Source: Nitrospinaceae bacterium
Lineage (GTDB): Bacteria; Nitrospinota; Nitrospinia; Nitrospinales; Nitrospinaceae
Length of the DNA: 64,000 nt
NCBI GenBank assembly: GCA_029261535.1
Contig: JAJDBF010000014.1
Location: forward strand, 1-64,000
Direction: 5' to 3'
Shown one piece after another: positions 18,094-27,101 of the stretch (positions within the stretch are counted from its first letter, which is position 1; each line of letters starts with the position of its first letter). Below the pieces are notes generated by a model. That model saw only the letters and a program-made list of their open reading frames with translations. It searched no databases and was not told where the DNA came from. The position numbers and the translations under genes are program-made.

Positions 18094-19035
18094 TCAAATC
18101 AATTCGATCAATGTCACCTCCGGCGGACAATTTAAACGCAGAGGCACCACCAGATGTCCAACTCCACGGGTTATGTAAGTCTGGCGTCCTTCCTCCTCCA
18201 CCAACCCTCCGATAAACTTTTTATTTCGAATACCCGGCAGAAAGGGTGGGCCGATAAAAGGTAGAACCACCTGCCCTCCATGGGTATGACCAGACAGGAT
18301 CAATTCGGCAGACAGCCCTGAGTTCCATTGAAACTCTTCATTGACCTCCGGGTTGTGACTCAGCAAAATTCGCGTCCGCTCCGGGTCCACGTTCTGGTAT
18401 GCCTTTCGGAGTGAAAATGTCTTTTCCCACAAGTCGTCCACTCCAATGAGCTGGATGCGGTCGCTTCCCCGTTGTAACTCCACCCTCCGGTTACGAAGCC
18501 AGTTGACACCCAATCCCTTTGAAAAAGTATCCGTGATGTATTGGGTGGCTTCGGGTCCGCTCCAGAAATCATGATTACCAAGAACCGCAAAAATCCCATG
18601 GGGCGGTTTCAATACTGAGAAAGCCTCGACAATATTGTCCACATACTGCCGGTCGAATTCATGATATTTGGCGAGGAAAGTCCGTATTTTGTGACCAATG
18701 AAATCACCGGTCAAAACCACCAGATCGGGGTTTTCTCTGGCGGCAAGATTCGCTGAGGCCTGCAGATGATCGATCGAAACAAGAGGCGAAGAGTGAAGGT
18801 CACTCAACTGGGCAATTTTAAATCCCCGGAAAGCGGCTGGCAGGTTGGGAATAGTGACCGGCACCCGCTCCAGCAGAATCTCATTTTTGTCGGTGTTGGA
18901 ATATCCCTTGCCAACTCCCACGAGGGAAACGCCGAACACACCGGCCATTCCTTTTAGAAAAGAGCGCCGGTCTATCATCGGCTTGAATAAAATACTCTTT
19001 TCCTCAGGGGAAGGATTAGGCGGGTCCTCTCCCAT
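18094..19035 (-). CDS. Tat-exported calcineurin-like metallophosphoesterase (YaeI-like)
   Basis: About 313 residues. A twin-arginine signal DRRSFLKGMAGVFGVSLVGV lies near the N-terminus. The five metallophosphoesterase blocks are present: QLSDLHSS, LTGDFIGH, LGNHDFW, LLSHNPEV and LSGHTHGGQ. Such enzymes bind two metals and hydrolyse phosphoesters, some acting on lipid headgroups; the substrate is unknown. The ATG at 19035 has AGGA 6 bases upstream and is preferred to the ATG at 19053; a still later ATG at 18978 would give a more typical Tat signal. Convergent with the HDOD gene. Confidence 0.9.
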   Translation of the reverse strand: MGEDPPNPSPEEKSILFKPMIDRRSFLKGMAGVFGVSLVGVGKGYSNTDKNEILLERVPVTIPNLPAAFRGFKIAQLSDLHSSPLVSIDHLQASANLAARENPDLVVLTGDFIGHKIRTFLAKYHEFDRQYVDNIVEAFSVLKPPHGIFAVLGNHDFWSGPEATQYITDTFSKGLGVNWLRNRRVELQRGSDRIQLIGVDDLWEKTFSLRKAYQNVDPERTRILLSHNPEVNEEFQWNSGLSAELILSGHTHGGQVVLPFIGPPFLPGIRNKKFIGGLVEEEGRQTYITRGVGHLVVPLRLNCPPEVTLIELI

Positions 19036-19181
19036 GTTTTTCCTGTCGGTCATGCGGTCAACTCACGCAATGTCGGTACCAATAGGAATTCCTCAATAAA
19101 TTGATCGGTGACATTAAGTTTCATAGGATTTATTCCGCAATATAGAGGGAGAGCACAACATCTGCGGAAGGAGTCAAGATC

Positions 19182-19331
19182 ATGGCAAGTCAAAAAGCAA
19201 GTATCACCATTTCTCCGGAATCCAACCTGGCTGTGGAACCATCCCCGGCCTCGACCTTTTTATGGAAATCTGTAGGTGCCGCCATTTGTGGCGCGGCGAT
19301 TCCCGGCGTGATTTTCTATTTTTTGTTCTAG
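19182..19331 (+). CDS. 49-residue single-pass membrane protein
   Basis: An ATG with a strong GGAAGGAG ribosome site about 9 bases upstream opens a 49-codon frame ending in TAG at 19329-19331. Residues 1-25 are polar (MASQKASITISPESNLAVEP and on); residues 28-49 (WKSVGAAICGAAIPGVIFYF then LF) form a membrane helix ending at the C-terminus. The ribosome site, clean topology and position in an otherwise empty gap support a real gene. No family recognised. Confidence 0.6.
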   Translation: MASQKASITISPESNLAVEPSPASTFLWKSVGAAICGAAIPGVIFYFLF

Positions 19332-19343
19332 CCCACCCCGTAG

Positions 19344-20255
19344 CTAGTCGGCTATTTCAACTTTAAAAAATACACTGCGGTTTTCATGGCTCCTGCGTTG
19401 ACTGGAACCTAGTATCCTCTTGCCCTGACTGCTGGAATGGGTAAGAAGTCCGCCGATCTCTATCCACTCGCCAACTTTGCCACTGGCAGTGGTGTGTACT
19501 TCCTGGATTTGAATACCCCGCGCACCTAATTTTGACACCTGAGGATGGATATCAAGTGTCACATGATCTCCATTCACCTGTGGCAGGACGCTGAACCCGG
19601 TAGAGACATCCTCAAACGTAATCCCCTGAGAGCGCGTTGAAAAAGCACCAAACCCCTGGGTGACGGTGTGCTGAATCGGAATGCGTTGGCTGATATAGAT
19701 AGTAGCGGGGCGGCCTTCCAAAGTAGTCACCTGCTGAGTGTGGCGTTCATCCGTTGTCCTGCTGTTCTGGCCGATGCTCCCCTGCACAACTCCATTGTTT
19801 CCCCCAATCGTCCCGGTAACCCCGCCCGATCCTCGATTGGCCGGAGGAATGACCACTCGTCCTCTGCCCCCGCCGAAAGGAATGCTGGCACCCACATCGG
19901 CATGGGATCTTTCCCGGCTCCCGGAAATTCCCTGTCGAACGGTTATTCTAAGATTACGCAGGCGGGTGTCCAACTGGCGGAGCAGATCCTGAACCATCTG
20001 CAAATTTTTGGGGGTGGACTTCACGATCAATTGATCGTTCATTCCTGTGATCGTTCCATTGCCTTGCAATAAAGGTTCGATCACCGGAATAATCTCGCTG
20101 GCCATTCTGTTCTGAAGCTTGAATATCTTGAGTTGGGTCTGACCGAAGGCAGGAGGGGTGGAGCCTGAAACAAACAGAACAAGGGCCAACCCAAAAATGA
20201 TCAGGAGTCGACAACTCAGGTTTGATTCTCGCTCATCTGAAAAAAGTGTGTCCAT
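19344..20255 (-). CDS. exported secretin-like protein with NolW-type N-domain
   Basis: 303 residues. A signal peptide (LLIIFGLALVLFVSGSTPPA) is followed by a secretin N-domain at about 40-95 (KIFKLQNRMASEIIPVIEPL, then DQLIVKSTPKNLQMVQDLLR). A Gly/Arg-rich low-complexity linker (about 115-165) and a short region resembling the start of a secretin channel (TTLEGRPATIYISQRIPI, later GFSVLPQVNGDHVTLDIHPQ) come next. True secretins are 400-700 residues and form outer-membrane pores; here much of the channel domain is absent. No type II or III secretion or pilus genes are adjacent. It overlaps the upstream gene by 40 bases. Confidence 0.75.
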   Translation of the reverse strand: MDTLFSDERESNLSCRLLIIFGLALVLFVSGSTPPAFGQTQLKIFKLQNRMASEIIPVIEPLLQGNGTITGMNDQLIVKSTPKNLQMVQDLLRQLDTRLRNLRITVRQGISGSRERSHADVGASIPFGGGRGRVVIPPANRGSGGVTGTIGGNNGVVQGSIGQNSRTTDERHTQQVTTLEGRPATIYISQRIPIQHTVTQGFGAFSTRSQGITFEDVSTGFSVLPQVNGDHVTLDIHPQVSKLGARGIQIQEVHTTASGKVGEWIEIGGLLTHSSSQGKRILGSSQRRSHENRSVFFKVEIAD

Positions 20256-20491
20256 TGTTCTAGATAGAAGATTTTACAAACAACCGGATCGCGCATGTCA
20301 AAGAATTTCGCGTTTTGAAACTCTTCACGGTCCAAAGCCTCGACATTGTCCAGGGACTCGCACCAGATACCCAGTTTGGAGGCCGCCTCCATTTTGCCTT
20401 TTAAAAAGCTATCACTTTCAAATTCCAAAACGGTGTAAGCATCGTCTTTGGATTTCAGCACAAGCAAGAAGGCCTTTGAATCACTTTCCAT
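20216..20491 (-). CDS. hypothetical small protein between polA and the secretin-like gene
   Basis: 91 residues from the ATG at 20491, which has AGGA 6 bases upstream. It is a soluble, acidic protein with a predicted alpha/beta pattern (FLLVLKSKDDAYTVLEFESD then FFDMRDPVVCKIFYLEQW). No family recognised. It lies 70 bases downstream of polA and overlaps the start of the secretin-like gene by 40 bases, so the three are probably cotranscribed. It resembles small regulatory or binding domains only in size. Confidence 0.6.
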   Translation of the reverse strand: MESDSKAFLLVLKSKDDAYTVLEFESDSFLKGKMEAASKLGIWCESLDNVEALDREEFQNAKFFDMRDPVVCKIFYLEQWTHFFQMSENQT

Positions 20492-20561
20492 CACAGATCC
20501 TCGCATTAAACATCACTTCTATAAAGGTAAGGGGAAACGGCTACCCTGTCAAACAAAGAGT

Positions 20562-23255
20562 TTATTTAGCATCGCGCCAGTTTTGCCCCCAGGCCATATC
20601 CACCACCAGAGGCACATTGAGAGTAAAAACACCTTCCATTTCACGGCGCACCAGCGTCTCCACTTTTTCTTTTTCAGCTACCGGGCATTCAAAAACCAGC
20701 TCATCATGCACCTGCAAAATCATCCGCGACTGAAACTCCTCTTTCACTAAATATTTCTGCAAACGAATCATGGCAATCTTTATCAGGTCTGCCGCGCTTC
20801 CCTGCACCGGAGAATTGATCGCAACCCGCTCGGTGGCTTCCCGAACCTGCCGGTTTTTGCTGTGAATATCGGGGAGGTAGCGCCGTCGATTCAACAACGT
20901 GGTGGAATACCCACGCACTTTCACCTGCTCAATGGTGAATTCCATAAACTGTTTCACCTTGCTGTAAAGCTCGAAATACTGATCGATAAATGTTTTCGCC
21001 TCTTTCGGTGAAATCCGCAATTGGCGCGACAATCCAAAAGCACTCAGGCCATAAACAATTCCAAAGTTGACCGCCTTGGCAATTCGCCGGGATTCCTCCC
21101 CGACCTCCTCCAGTGATGTTCCGAAAATTTCAGCCGCCGTGCGGGTATGAATATCCTCCCCTTTTTCAAAGGCACGCACCAGTGCCGGGTCTTCTGACAA
21201 ATGCGCCAATACCCGAAGTTCAATCTGAGAATAGTCCGCGGCTAGAAGTTCGCACCCCTCTTCGGGCACAAAAGCCTTTCTGATTTCTTTTCCAAGCTCC
21301 GTCCGGATGGGAATGTTTTGTAAATTGGGATCGCTACTGCTCAACCGGCCTGTCGCCGCTACTGTCTGATTGTAAGAGGTGTGAACTCGGCCTGTCTCAC
21401 CAAATATTTCCTGAGGCAACGAATCCACATAGGTTGATTTCAATTTAGCCATCTGACGGTAATTCAGAATTTTATCTGGCAGTGGATGCTTCGGAGCCAA
21501 TTCCTCAAGCACCTTTACATCGGTAGAAAAGCCGGTTTTTGTTTTCTTCACCGGCGGCAGTCCCAACTTTTCAAACAGAATGACCGCAAGTTGTTTGGGA
21601 GAATTGATATTAAATTCTTCTTCAGCAATGGAATGAATCTCCTTTACCAAAACAGCCAGTTTTTTCTCCAGAACTTTCGACAAGTCCGCCAGATGCTTAC
21701 GATTCAGTTTAATCCCGGCAATTTCCATGGCGGCAAGAACATCGATCAATGGCATTTCTATGTCTTCAAAGAGTCGCTTTTCATCATCAACCAATTGAGG
21801 CCGTAGTTTCTGCGTCAATTGTAGAGTGACATCCGCATCCTCAGCCGCATATTCGGTCGCCGTATCAATAGGAACCTCATCGAATCGAATCTGTTTAGCG
21901 CCCTTACCCGCCACATCTTCATAGTGAATGGTCGACCTGTTCAGCATCTCCAGAGACAGCGCATCCATACTGTAATTACGCTTGGCAGGATCCAGCACAT
22001 AGGCCGCCAGCATCGAATCGAATCCAACACCCTGCAACTGGACCCCTTCACTATTAAAAACGATCAGGTCGTATTTAATATTGTGCCCAAACTTAATCAA
22101 CCCGGAATCTTCAAGCAGAGGACGAAGTTTTTCCAGAACGAACGCTTTTTTTAATTGCACGGGTGCCCCAAGATATTGATGCGCTACCGGCACATACCAG
22201 CCCGCCCCCGTTTTCACCGAAAATGACAGACCCACAATTCTCGCCCAGACCGGTCGCAAGCCGGTGGTTTCCAGATCAACGGCAAACTCTCCCGCCTCTT
22301 TTAATTGGCGAATCAAACTTTCCAGTTGCTCTTCCGTAAACACCGTTTCATAGTTTGTATCGACTACCTGGGGAGGTGCGGATGCGGTCGACTCCGTGGC
22401 AGGCAAATCATTCAGTAAAGTAGTGAATTCAAATTCCTCAAAAAGTGCACGCATCTTTTCGACATCCGGACTCTTTCGATCCATATCTGCGATCTCACAG
22501 TCCAACGTCATTCCGGTATCGATGGTGACCAGCTTGCGGCTCAAAAAGGCATTGTCACGATCATTCTCCAGCTTCTCTTTGAGTTTCTTTTTATCAATCG
22601 AATCCAATGCTTCATAGAGACCCGCCATGGAACCGAATTTTTGAATAAGATCCGCCGCTGTTTTTGGCCCCACACCCGCCACACCGGGGACGTTATCACT
22701 GGTGTCTCCCATCAATCCCAAAACTTCGATCACTAACTCGGGCTTAACGCCGAACTTCTCTTCAACCTCTGCCTCGCCCAACGTTTTATTCTTCATCGTG
22801 TCCAACATCACGATATCGGGTGAAACCAGTTGCATCATATCTTTATCGCCACTGACGATGACCACGTGCATCCCTTCGCGCTCGCCTCTCCGCGCCAGGG
22901 TGCCAATGATATCGTCCGCCTCAAACCCCTCCTGACTCAAGGTCACAATATTGAAGGATTCAACAAGAGGTGCAAAGTAGGGGAACTGGGTCTTCAAATC
23001 TTCAGGCGGTTCACCACGGTTGGCCTTGTATTCAGGATAAAGATCATGGCGAAAAGTTTTTGCCTTGGTATCGAAAACAACCGTCAGATAATCCGGCTCC
23101 TCCTCTCTAACCACTTTCATCAGCATTGTGGTAAAACCATAAAGAGCGTTGGTGGGCAAACCCTTAGAGTTTGTCAGATGGTGACGCACGCCATAGAAAG
23201 CTCGAAATATATAAGCTGATCCATCAATCAAATAAAATTTTGGTTTCTTTTTCAT
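20562..23255 (-). CDS. polA: DNA polymerase I
   Basis: 897 residues with all three domains. The 5'-3' exonuclease is at 1-290 (YLIDGSAYIFRAFYGV, YPEYKANRGEPPEDL, VIVSGDKDMMQLV, GLMGDTSDNVPGV). The 3'-5' exonuclease is at about 320-500 with the acidic motif FAVDLETTGL, so proofreading appears intact. The polymerase domain has LLAADYSQIELRVLAHLSED (motif A), RRIAKAVNFGIVYGLSAFGL (motif B) and LQVHDELVFE (motif C). It fills repair gaps and matures Okazaki fragments. ATG at 23255. Confidence 0.98.
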   Translation of the reverse strand: MKKKPKFYLIDGSAYIFRAFYGVRHHLTNSKGLPTNALYGFTTMLMKVVREEEPDYLTVVFDTKAKTFRHDLYPEYKANRGEPPEDLKTQFPYFAPLVESFNIVTLSQEGFEADDIIGTLARRGEREGMHVVIVSGDKDMMQLVSPDIVMLDTMKNKTLGEAEVEEKFGVKPELVIEVLGLMGDTSDNVPGVAGVGPKTAADLIQKFGSMAGLYEALDSIDKKKLKEKLENDRDNAFLSRKLVTIDTGMTLDCEIADMDRKSPDVEKMRALFEEFEFTTLLNDLPATESTASAPPQVVDTNYETVFTEEQLESLIRQLKEAGEFAVDLETTGLRPVWARIVGLSFSVKTGAGWYVPVAHQYLGAPVQLKKAFVLEKLRPLLEDSGLIKFGHNIKYDLIVFNSEGVQLQGVGFDSMLAAYVLDPAKRNYSMDALSLEMLNRSTIHYEDVAGKGAKQIRFDEVPIDTATEYAAEDADVTLQLTQKLRPQLVDDEKRLFEDIEMPLIDVLAAMEIAGIKLNRKHLADLSKVLEKKLAVLVKEIHSIAEEEFNINSPKQLAVILFEKLGLPPVKKTKTGFSTDVKVLEELAPKHPLPDKILNYRQMAKLKSTYVDSLPQEIFGETGRVHTSYNQTVAATGRLSSSDPNLQNIPIRTELGKEIRKAFVPEEGCELLAADYSQIELRVLAHLSEDPALVRAFEKGEDIHTRTAAEIFGTSLEEVGEESRRIAKAVNFGIVYGLSAFGLSRQLRISPKEAKTFIDQYFELYSKVKQFMEFTIEQVKVRGYSTTLLNRRRYLPDIHSKNRQVREATERVAINSPVQGSAADLIKIAMIRLQKYLVKEEFQSRMILQVHDELVFECPVAEKEKVETLVRREMEGVFTLNVPLVVDMAWGQNWRDAK

Positions 23256-23463
23256 AGTTCTTTATTTTAATGATTCTTCTCAAATCCCTACTACAAAAAC
23301 AGAAATCTTTATATTCAACGGAGAAAAATCGGGATATATTAAAGGATCAACGTTGAGGCACAGGCATCATACCAAATAAATTCAAATCCAGAACTTTCTA
23401 AAGACACCTTGTTTTTTTCACCTTGGCCCCTGAGACTTTTTTTTCACAACAAAACTTGCCGCC

Positions 23464-24861
23464 ATGCAAAAACCCAAGCAACGCCAAACCCGGAAGCGAA
23501 ATCAAAAGGCCGTGTCGTCTTCGGCAAAAAACCGGATAAAAAAGAATTCAGGAGTTTCAGGGTTCCATCAGCAACCGGAGTCTGTTCTTCATCAACAAGG
23601 ACTCACTATTCTTCAACAGGGTGCTCCCCTAAAACAGGTTTTTAAATTTTTAGCAGACCAACTAGAGACGCTCATTCCTAACAGCAGGGTTCTCCTTGGT
23701 TATCCTGACACAATAACCACCCGGCTGACCATCAGCACTGGGCTTCCGACCCGTCTTACAAGGCAGGTACGTGATCTAAAAAAAACCGTTTTTCAAAACA
23801 CATTTTATGGGGAGGGCTTTTCAGGCCGAGGTGTCGCCTCCATCGACCTACAGTCCCACCCGGCATGGAAGGTACTGGGCAAAAGTTTATCATCGAATGA
23901 CTGTCGGTTTTGTCATACGATTCCAATAAAGGATACAAAAGACGTTATTGTCGGGACCATCAGCTTGTTCACGAATTCAAAACGTCCGCCGACAAAATCA
24001 CAGTTATCGATCGTTGCAAGCGCGGCACAAATAGCCGGCATCGCCATTCAACGTCAGTGCCAGAACCAGGCAATTAAAAAACTGAAAGCGCGGCTGGGCA
24101 ATGAAGTCGAAGAACCTTCTCAGAATATTCGAGAAGCCATCAGGCAACTGCAGGATGAAATTGTCCAAAGAAAAATCATGGAACGTAGCCTGAAGACATC
24201 CAACGAGAAACTGCAAAACCTGAGCAATCATCTGGAAAACGTGCGCGAAGAAGAACGCACCCGCATCTCCAGAGAAATTCATGATGAATTGGGACAGATG
24301 CTGACGACTCTGAAAATGAAACTGGCTATCCTGGAAGAAAGAAGCCTTGATGAAGGCTTTCCCATCCAGGATGACATCCAGATCATGATGCGTCTCGTGG
24401 AAACCACGCTGGAGACGGTTCGCAGAATTTCCACTGAATTGCGTCCCGGCATTTTGGATGTTCTTGGCTTGTCAGAAGCATTGGAATGGCAGGCGCAGGA
24501 ATTTCAGGAGCAAACAAAAATCAAAATGCGCTGTGACATACAAGCCCTTCCTGAAAACCTGGGGAAAGATATTTCTACAGCATGCTTCAGAATTTGCCAG
24601 GAGGCCTTGACCAATGTTGCTCGCCATGCCAAAGCCAGCCGTGTCACCATTTGCCTGAGGCATAGCCAAGGAAAGCTCGAGCTTATCGTTCGTGATAACG
24701 GCAAGGGCATTACGAACGAACAACTATCGCGGTTAACGTCCCTCGGTTTGATTGGAATGCGCGAACGGGCACAAAACCTTGGGGGCGATCTGAATATTGA
24801 ACGCGCTGAAGAAAAAGGGACAGAAGTCAGCTTTTCTTTTCCCTTGGAATTAGCCCCATAA
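23464..24861 (+). CDS. cytoplasmic NarX/DegS-class histidine kinase with GAF-like sensor
   Basis: 465 residues, no membrane helix. The first 35 residues are basic. A GAF-like domain spans about 45-200 and contains CRFCHTIPIKDTKDVIVGTI. A coiled coil (200-265) leads to a HisKA_3 dimerisation helix with the phosphorylated His273 in ISREIHDELGQ. The ATPase domain has the N box CQEALTNVARHAKA, the G1 box VRDNGKGI and the G2 region LGLIGMRERAQNLGG. It should phosphorylate the NarL-type regulator 56 bases downstream. The signal is unknown. C147-x-x-C-H matches a haem-c motif, but the protein is cytoplasmic, so this is probably chance. Confidence 0.92.
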   Translation: MQKPKQRQTRKRNQKAVSSSAKNRIKKNSGVSGFHQQPESVLHQQGLTILQQGAPLKQVFKFLADQLETLIPNSRVLLGYPDTITTRLTISTGLPTRLTRQVRDLKKTVFQNTFYGEGFSGRGVASIDLQSHPAWKVLGKSLSSNDCRFCHTIPIKDTKDVIVGTISLFTNSKRPPTKSQLSIVASAAQIAGIAIQRQCQNQAIKKLKARLGNEVEEPSQNIREAIRQLQDEIVQRKIMERSLKTSNEKLQNLSNHLENVREEERTRISREIHDELGQMLTTLKMKLAILEERSLDEGFPIQDDIQIMMRLVETTLETVRRISTELRPGILDVLGLSEALEWQAQEFQEQTKIKMRCDIQALPENLGKDISTACFRICQEALTNVARHAKASRVTICLRHSQGKLELIVRDNGKGITNEQLSRLTSLGLIGMRERAQNLGGDLNIERAEEKGTEVSFSFPLELAP

Positions 24862-24917
24862 AGCACAAAATTGTTTCAAGGCATAGACAGACCTGATCTC
24901 TACGATATAATAAATCC

Positions 24918-25565
24918 ATGATCACTACCGACACGATTCAACTGCTGATAGCAGACGACCACCCCATTTTCCGCCAAGGATTAAAAACCGCTTTCTCCCG
25001 CTTCCCGGAATTTGAAATCATTGATGAAGCCGAAGACGGTTTTCAACTACTCGACAAAATCAAAACCCAAAACTACAACGTCCTGTTGCTCGACATTTCA
25101 ATGCCAGGCCCCAACGGCTTGGAACTTTTGAAGCAATTGAAAAAGGAACAACCAGACCTCCCTATTTTGATCTTGAGTATGTATCCGGAAGACCGCTATG
25201 CGATCCGTTTTATGAAGGCGGGAGCTTCTGGCTATTTGACGAAGGAAAGTCCTCCGAGTCAAATCATCGATGCCCTTCGCAAAGTCTCGCAGGGTGGAAA
25301 ATTCATGAGTCCCCGCCTGACAGAAAAAATCGCCTACGAATTTCTGGACCATGAAAAAGCTCCGCACGAAACTTTATCAGATCGCGAGTTTCAGGTCTTG
25401 TGTATGATCGCCTCTGGTAAAACCGTCACCGGGATTGCGCAGGAATTGACTTTGAGCGTCAACACCATCAGCACCCACAGAAGCCGTATTCTCAATAAAA
25501 TGAAGATGAAAAACAACGCTCAACTCACCCACTATGCTATTCAAGCCGGTTTAGTTGAAGACTAG
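24918..25565 (+). CDS. NarL/FixJ-family response regulator
   Basis: 215 residues. The receiver domain has the acidic pair DD at 13-14, the phosphoacceptor Asp59 in VLLLDISMPGP, and the conserved Lys in GYLTKESPPSQI. The C-terminal LuxR-type helix-turn-helix (about 148-212) reads LSDREFQVLCMIASGKTVTG then LSVNTISTHRSRILNKM. It is encoded directly after the histidine kinase with a 56-base gap and should be its partner. Target genes unknown. Confidence 0.95.
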   Translation: MITTDTIQLLIADDHPIFRQGLKTAFSRFPEFEIIDEAEDGFQLLDKIKTQNYNVLLLDISMPGPNGLELLKQLKKEQPDLPILILSMYPEDRYAIRFMKAGASGYLTKESPPSQIIDALRKVSQGGKFMSPRLTEKIAYEFLDHEKAPHETLSDREFQVLCMIASGKTVTGIAQELTLSVNTISTHRSRILNKMKMKNNAQLTHYAIQAGLVED

Positions 25566-25899
25566 CCACCACTCCCCTTGAAGAAGGCTTTGCATAAGCC
25601 TACAATCAAAAGCAAAGGCAAGATTCTTCGCTGTGCAGTTCCTCAAAATTACTTTTGCAAAGCTCTCATCCTTTAAGGCGGAGGGGAACAAAATTCTCCC
25701 TGTCTCCCTGAAAACTCTCTTCCTTATAATTTTTGGAATAATGCAAAGCTCTCCTGCGTCCGTGGGTTAACCCTGCCGCACAGTGGCCCCGGCAATAACT
25801 CTTTATTCCAGCTCAGACTTCATGCTACCATCGGCCCAGTCAAGAAATACCTCTTCTGATTTCATCCCTTCTCCTTAGCCGCATGGGAGTCCCTGGCTC
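25566..25899. other. 334-bp intergenic region with hairpin and direct repeat
   Basis: No gene. A hairpin AGGCTT/AAGCCT (25585-25590 with 25596-25601) follows the response regulator stop but lacks a T-run. A partial copy of a dispersed repeat is at 25613-25633. TGCAAAGCTCTC occurs twice (25656-25667 and 25742-25753). A promoter for the HDOD gene probably lies toward the right end but is not clear. Confidence 0.5.
25613..25633 (-). repeat. partial copy of dispersed intergenic repeat, module B
   Basis: The 21 bases match 54501-54521 with one difference (A for G at the eighth base); AGATTCTTCGCTG is shared. The copy lacks the TGTCATTCTGAG part found in the other two copies. Confidence 0.55.
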
Positions 25900-26955
25900 A
25901 TGAAGTGCCCAAAATGCTCTTCACAAAATATTATTAGCGAGGGTAACCGTTCTCTGTATTCAAAATCTATCACGTTCGATTTTTTTGAATGCGGTGACTG
26001 CGGGATGCAGTTTGCGGAAAACCCGGAAAACCCGTATGAAGAAGAAACACACTCACTCCCTACAAGAGAAGAAGTCCTCGAGAAAATCAGGCAAAAACAT
26101 AAAAGTGAGGATGCCCGTCAGGATAAAATTGACAAACTATTGAGCGGCAGTCCCCTGCAACCCCCTCCTGTTTATAGTGCTCTGAGTAATCTTGCCCAAT
26201 CCAGCAAAAACAAAACTGAAGATGCCTGTGAGCTTCTTTCAAAGTTCCCCTTCCTCACAAACAGATTGCTGGAGCTGATCAATGGCCCCTGTTTCTTCAC
26301 CAAGGATTCATTTGGGAACTGTCGAGATCTACTGGACGCGTGGCCGTTGGAGTCCGTTACCCATATTGTGCTGGCTTTGGAAATCGTAGACCTGATGCAG
26401 TTTTCTGATGCGTTGGCTGTTTCCAAAAATGCCTTCTGGACTCACGGGGTCGTCTCCGGGCTTGCGGCTAAATCTATCGCTCATTTTCTGGGTGAAAATG
26501 ATATCCAAAAATATTTTTCAACCGGACTATTGCTACATCTTGGTCGATTGGTCCTCGCCTCCAACATGCCCGACGCTGTGCGGAAAATATTCATACAAAG
26601 TAATACTTCGGGAGTGTCCTTGTTCGATGCGGAAGAAAAGGTTTTCAAATTCAACCATGCCCAGGTTGGAGGTAACTTGCTCGCGCAATGGGGTTTTGAT
26701 AAAGATATCACTGATGGAGTAATCCATCACTATCGTCCTAATAAGGTAAAAAATCCACCGCAAGCTGTTTATATCTTTCATTTGAGCGAAGTTATCGCCC
26801 ACGATCTCAAACTAGGGAGTTCCGGCGAAAAATATTTCCCGCGTCCGAATTCTCTGGCCGTCCAGGCACTTGGGCTGACCCGGTCCCTGCTCGATAACAT
26901 CAAGGGCGAAATATTGTCTCTGGTTGATGAAGCCAAACGCCTCATCATTGTTTGA
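25900..26955 (+). CDS. HDOD-domain protein with N-terminal zinc ribbon
   Basis: 351 residues. An N-terminal zinc ribbon has CPKC at 3-6 and CGDCG at about 31-35. A charged linker precedes an HDOD domain at about 85-300. It matches the HDOD protein at 17225 in pattern (FNHAQVGGNLLAQWGF against FNHAQVGSILLNEWKL; LGSSGEKYFP against LGNSGEPVLP). The HDIGK of the other copy is replaced by HLGR (GLLLHLGRLVL), so the HD metal pair is lost. Probably a signalling or binding protein. ATG at 25900; no strong ribosome site. Confidence 0.85.
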   Translation: MKCPKCSSQNIISEGNRSLYSKSITFDFFECGDCGMQFAENPENPYEEETHSLPTREEVLEKIRQKHKSEDARQDKIDKLLSGSPLQPPPVYSALSNLAQSSKNKTEDACELLSKFPFLTNRLLELINGPCFFTKDSFGNCRDLLDAWPLESVTHIVLALEIVDLMQFSDALAVSKNAFWTHGVVSGLAAKSIAHFLGENDIQKYFSTGLLLHLGRLVLASNMPDAVRKIFIQSNTSGVSLFDAEEKVFKFNHAQVGGNLLAQWGFDKDITDGVIHHYRPNKVKNPPQAVYIFHLSEVIAHDLKLGSSGEKYFPRPNSLAVQALGLTRSLLDNIKGEILSLVDEAKRLIIV

Positions 26956-27101
26956 CTCTTGCATGCCACCCCCCGCCCTGCATTTATTAATTTAAAGTGA
27001 CGCTGAAACATCCACTGTGGTTCTGCTAGATTCTTTACTCTTGAAAAATAGATTTGTGATATTATGTTTCTGAAATTTTCTCCTTATAAAACAATACTTT
27101 T

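Noticed and set aside
23464-24861. CXXCH haem-c motif in the histidine kinase
   Set aside because: The protein has no signal peptide or membrane helix, so c-type haem attachment is unlikely; GAF domains of such kinases often carry a Cys pair here.
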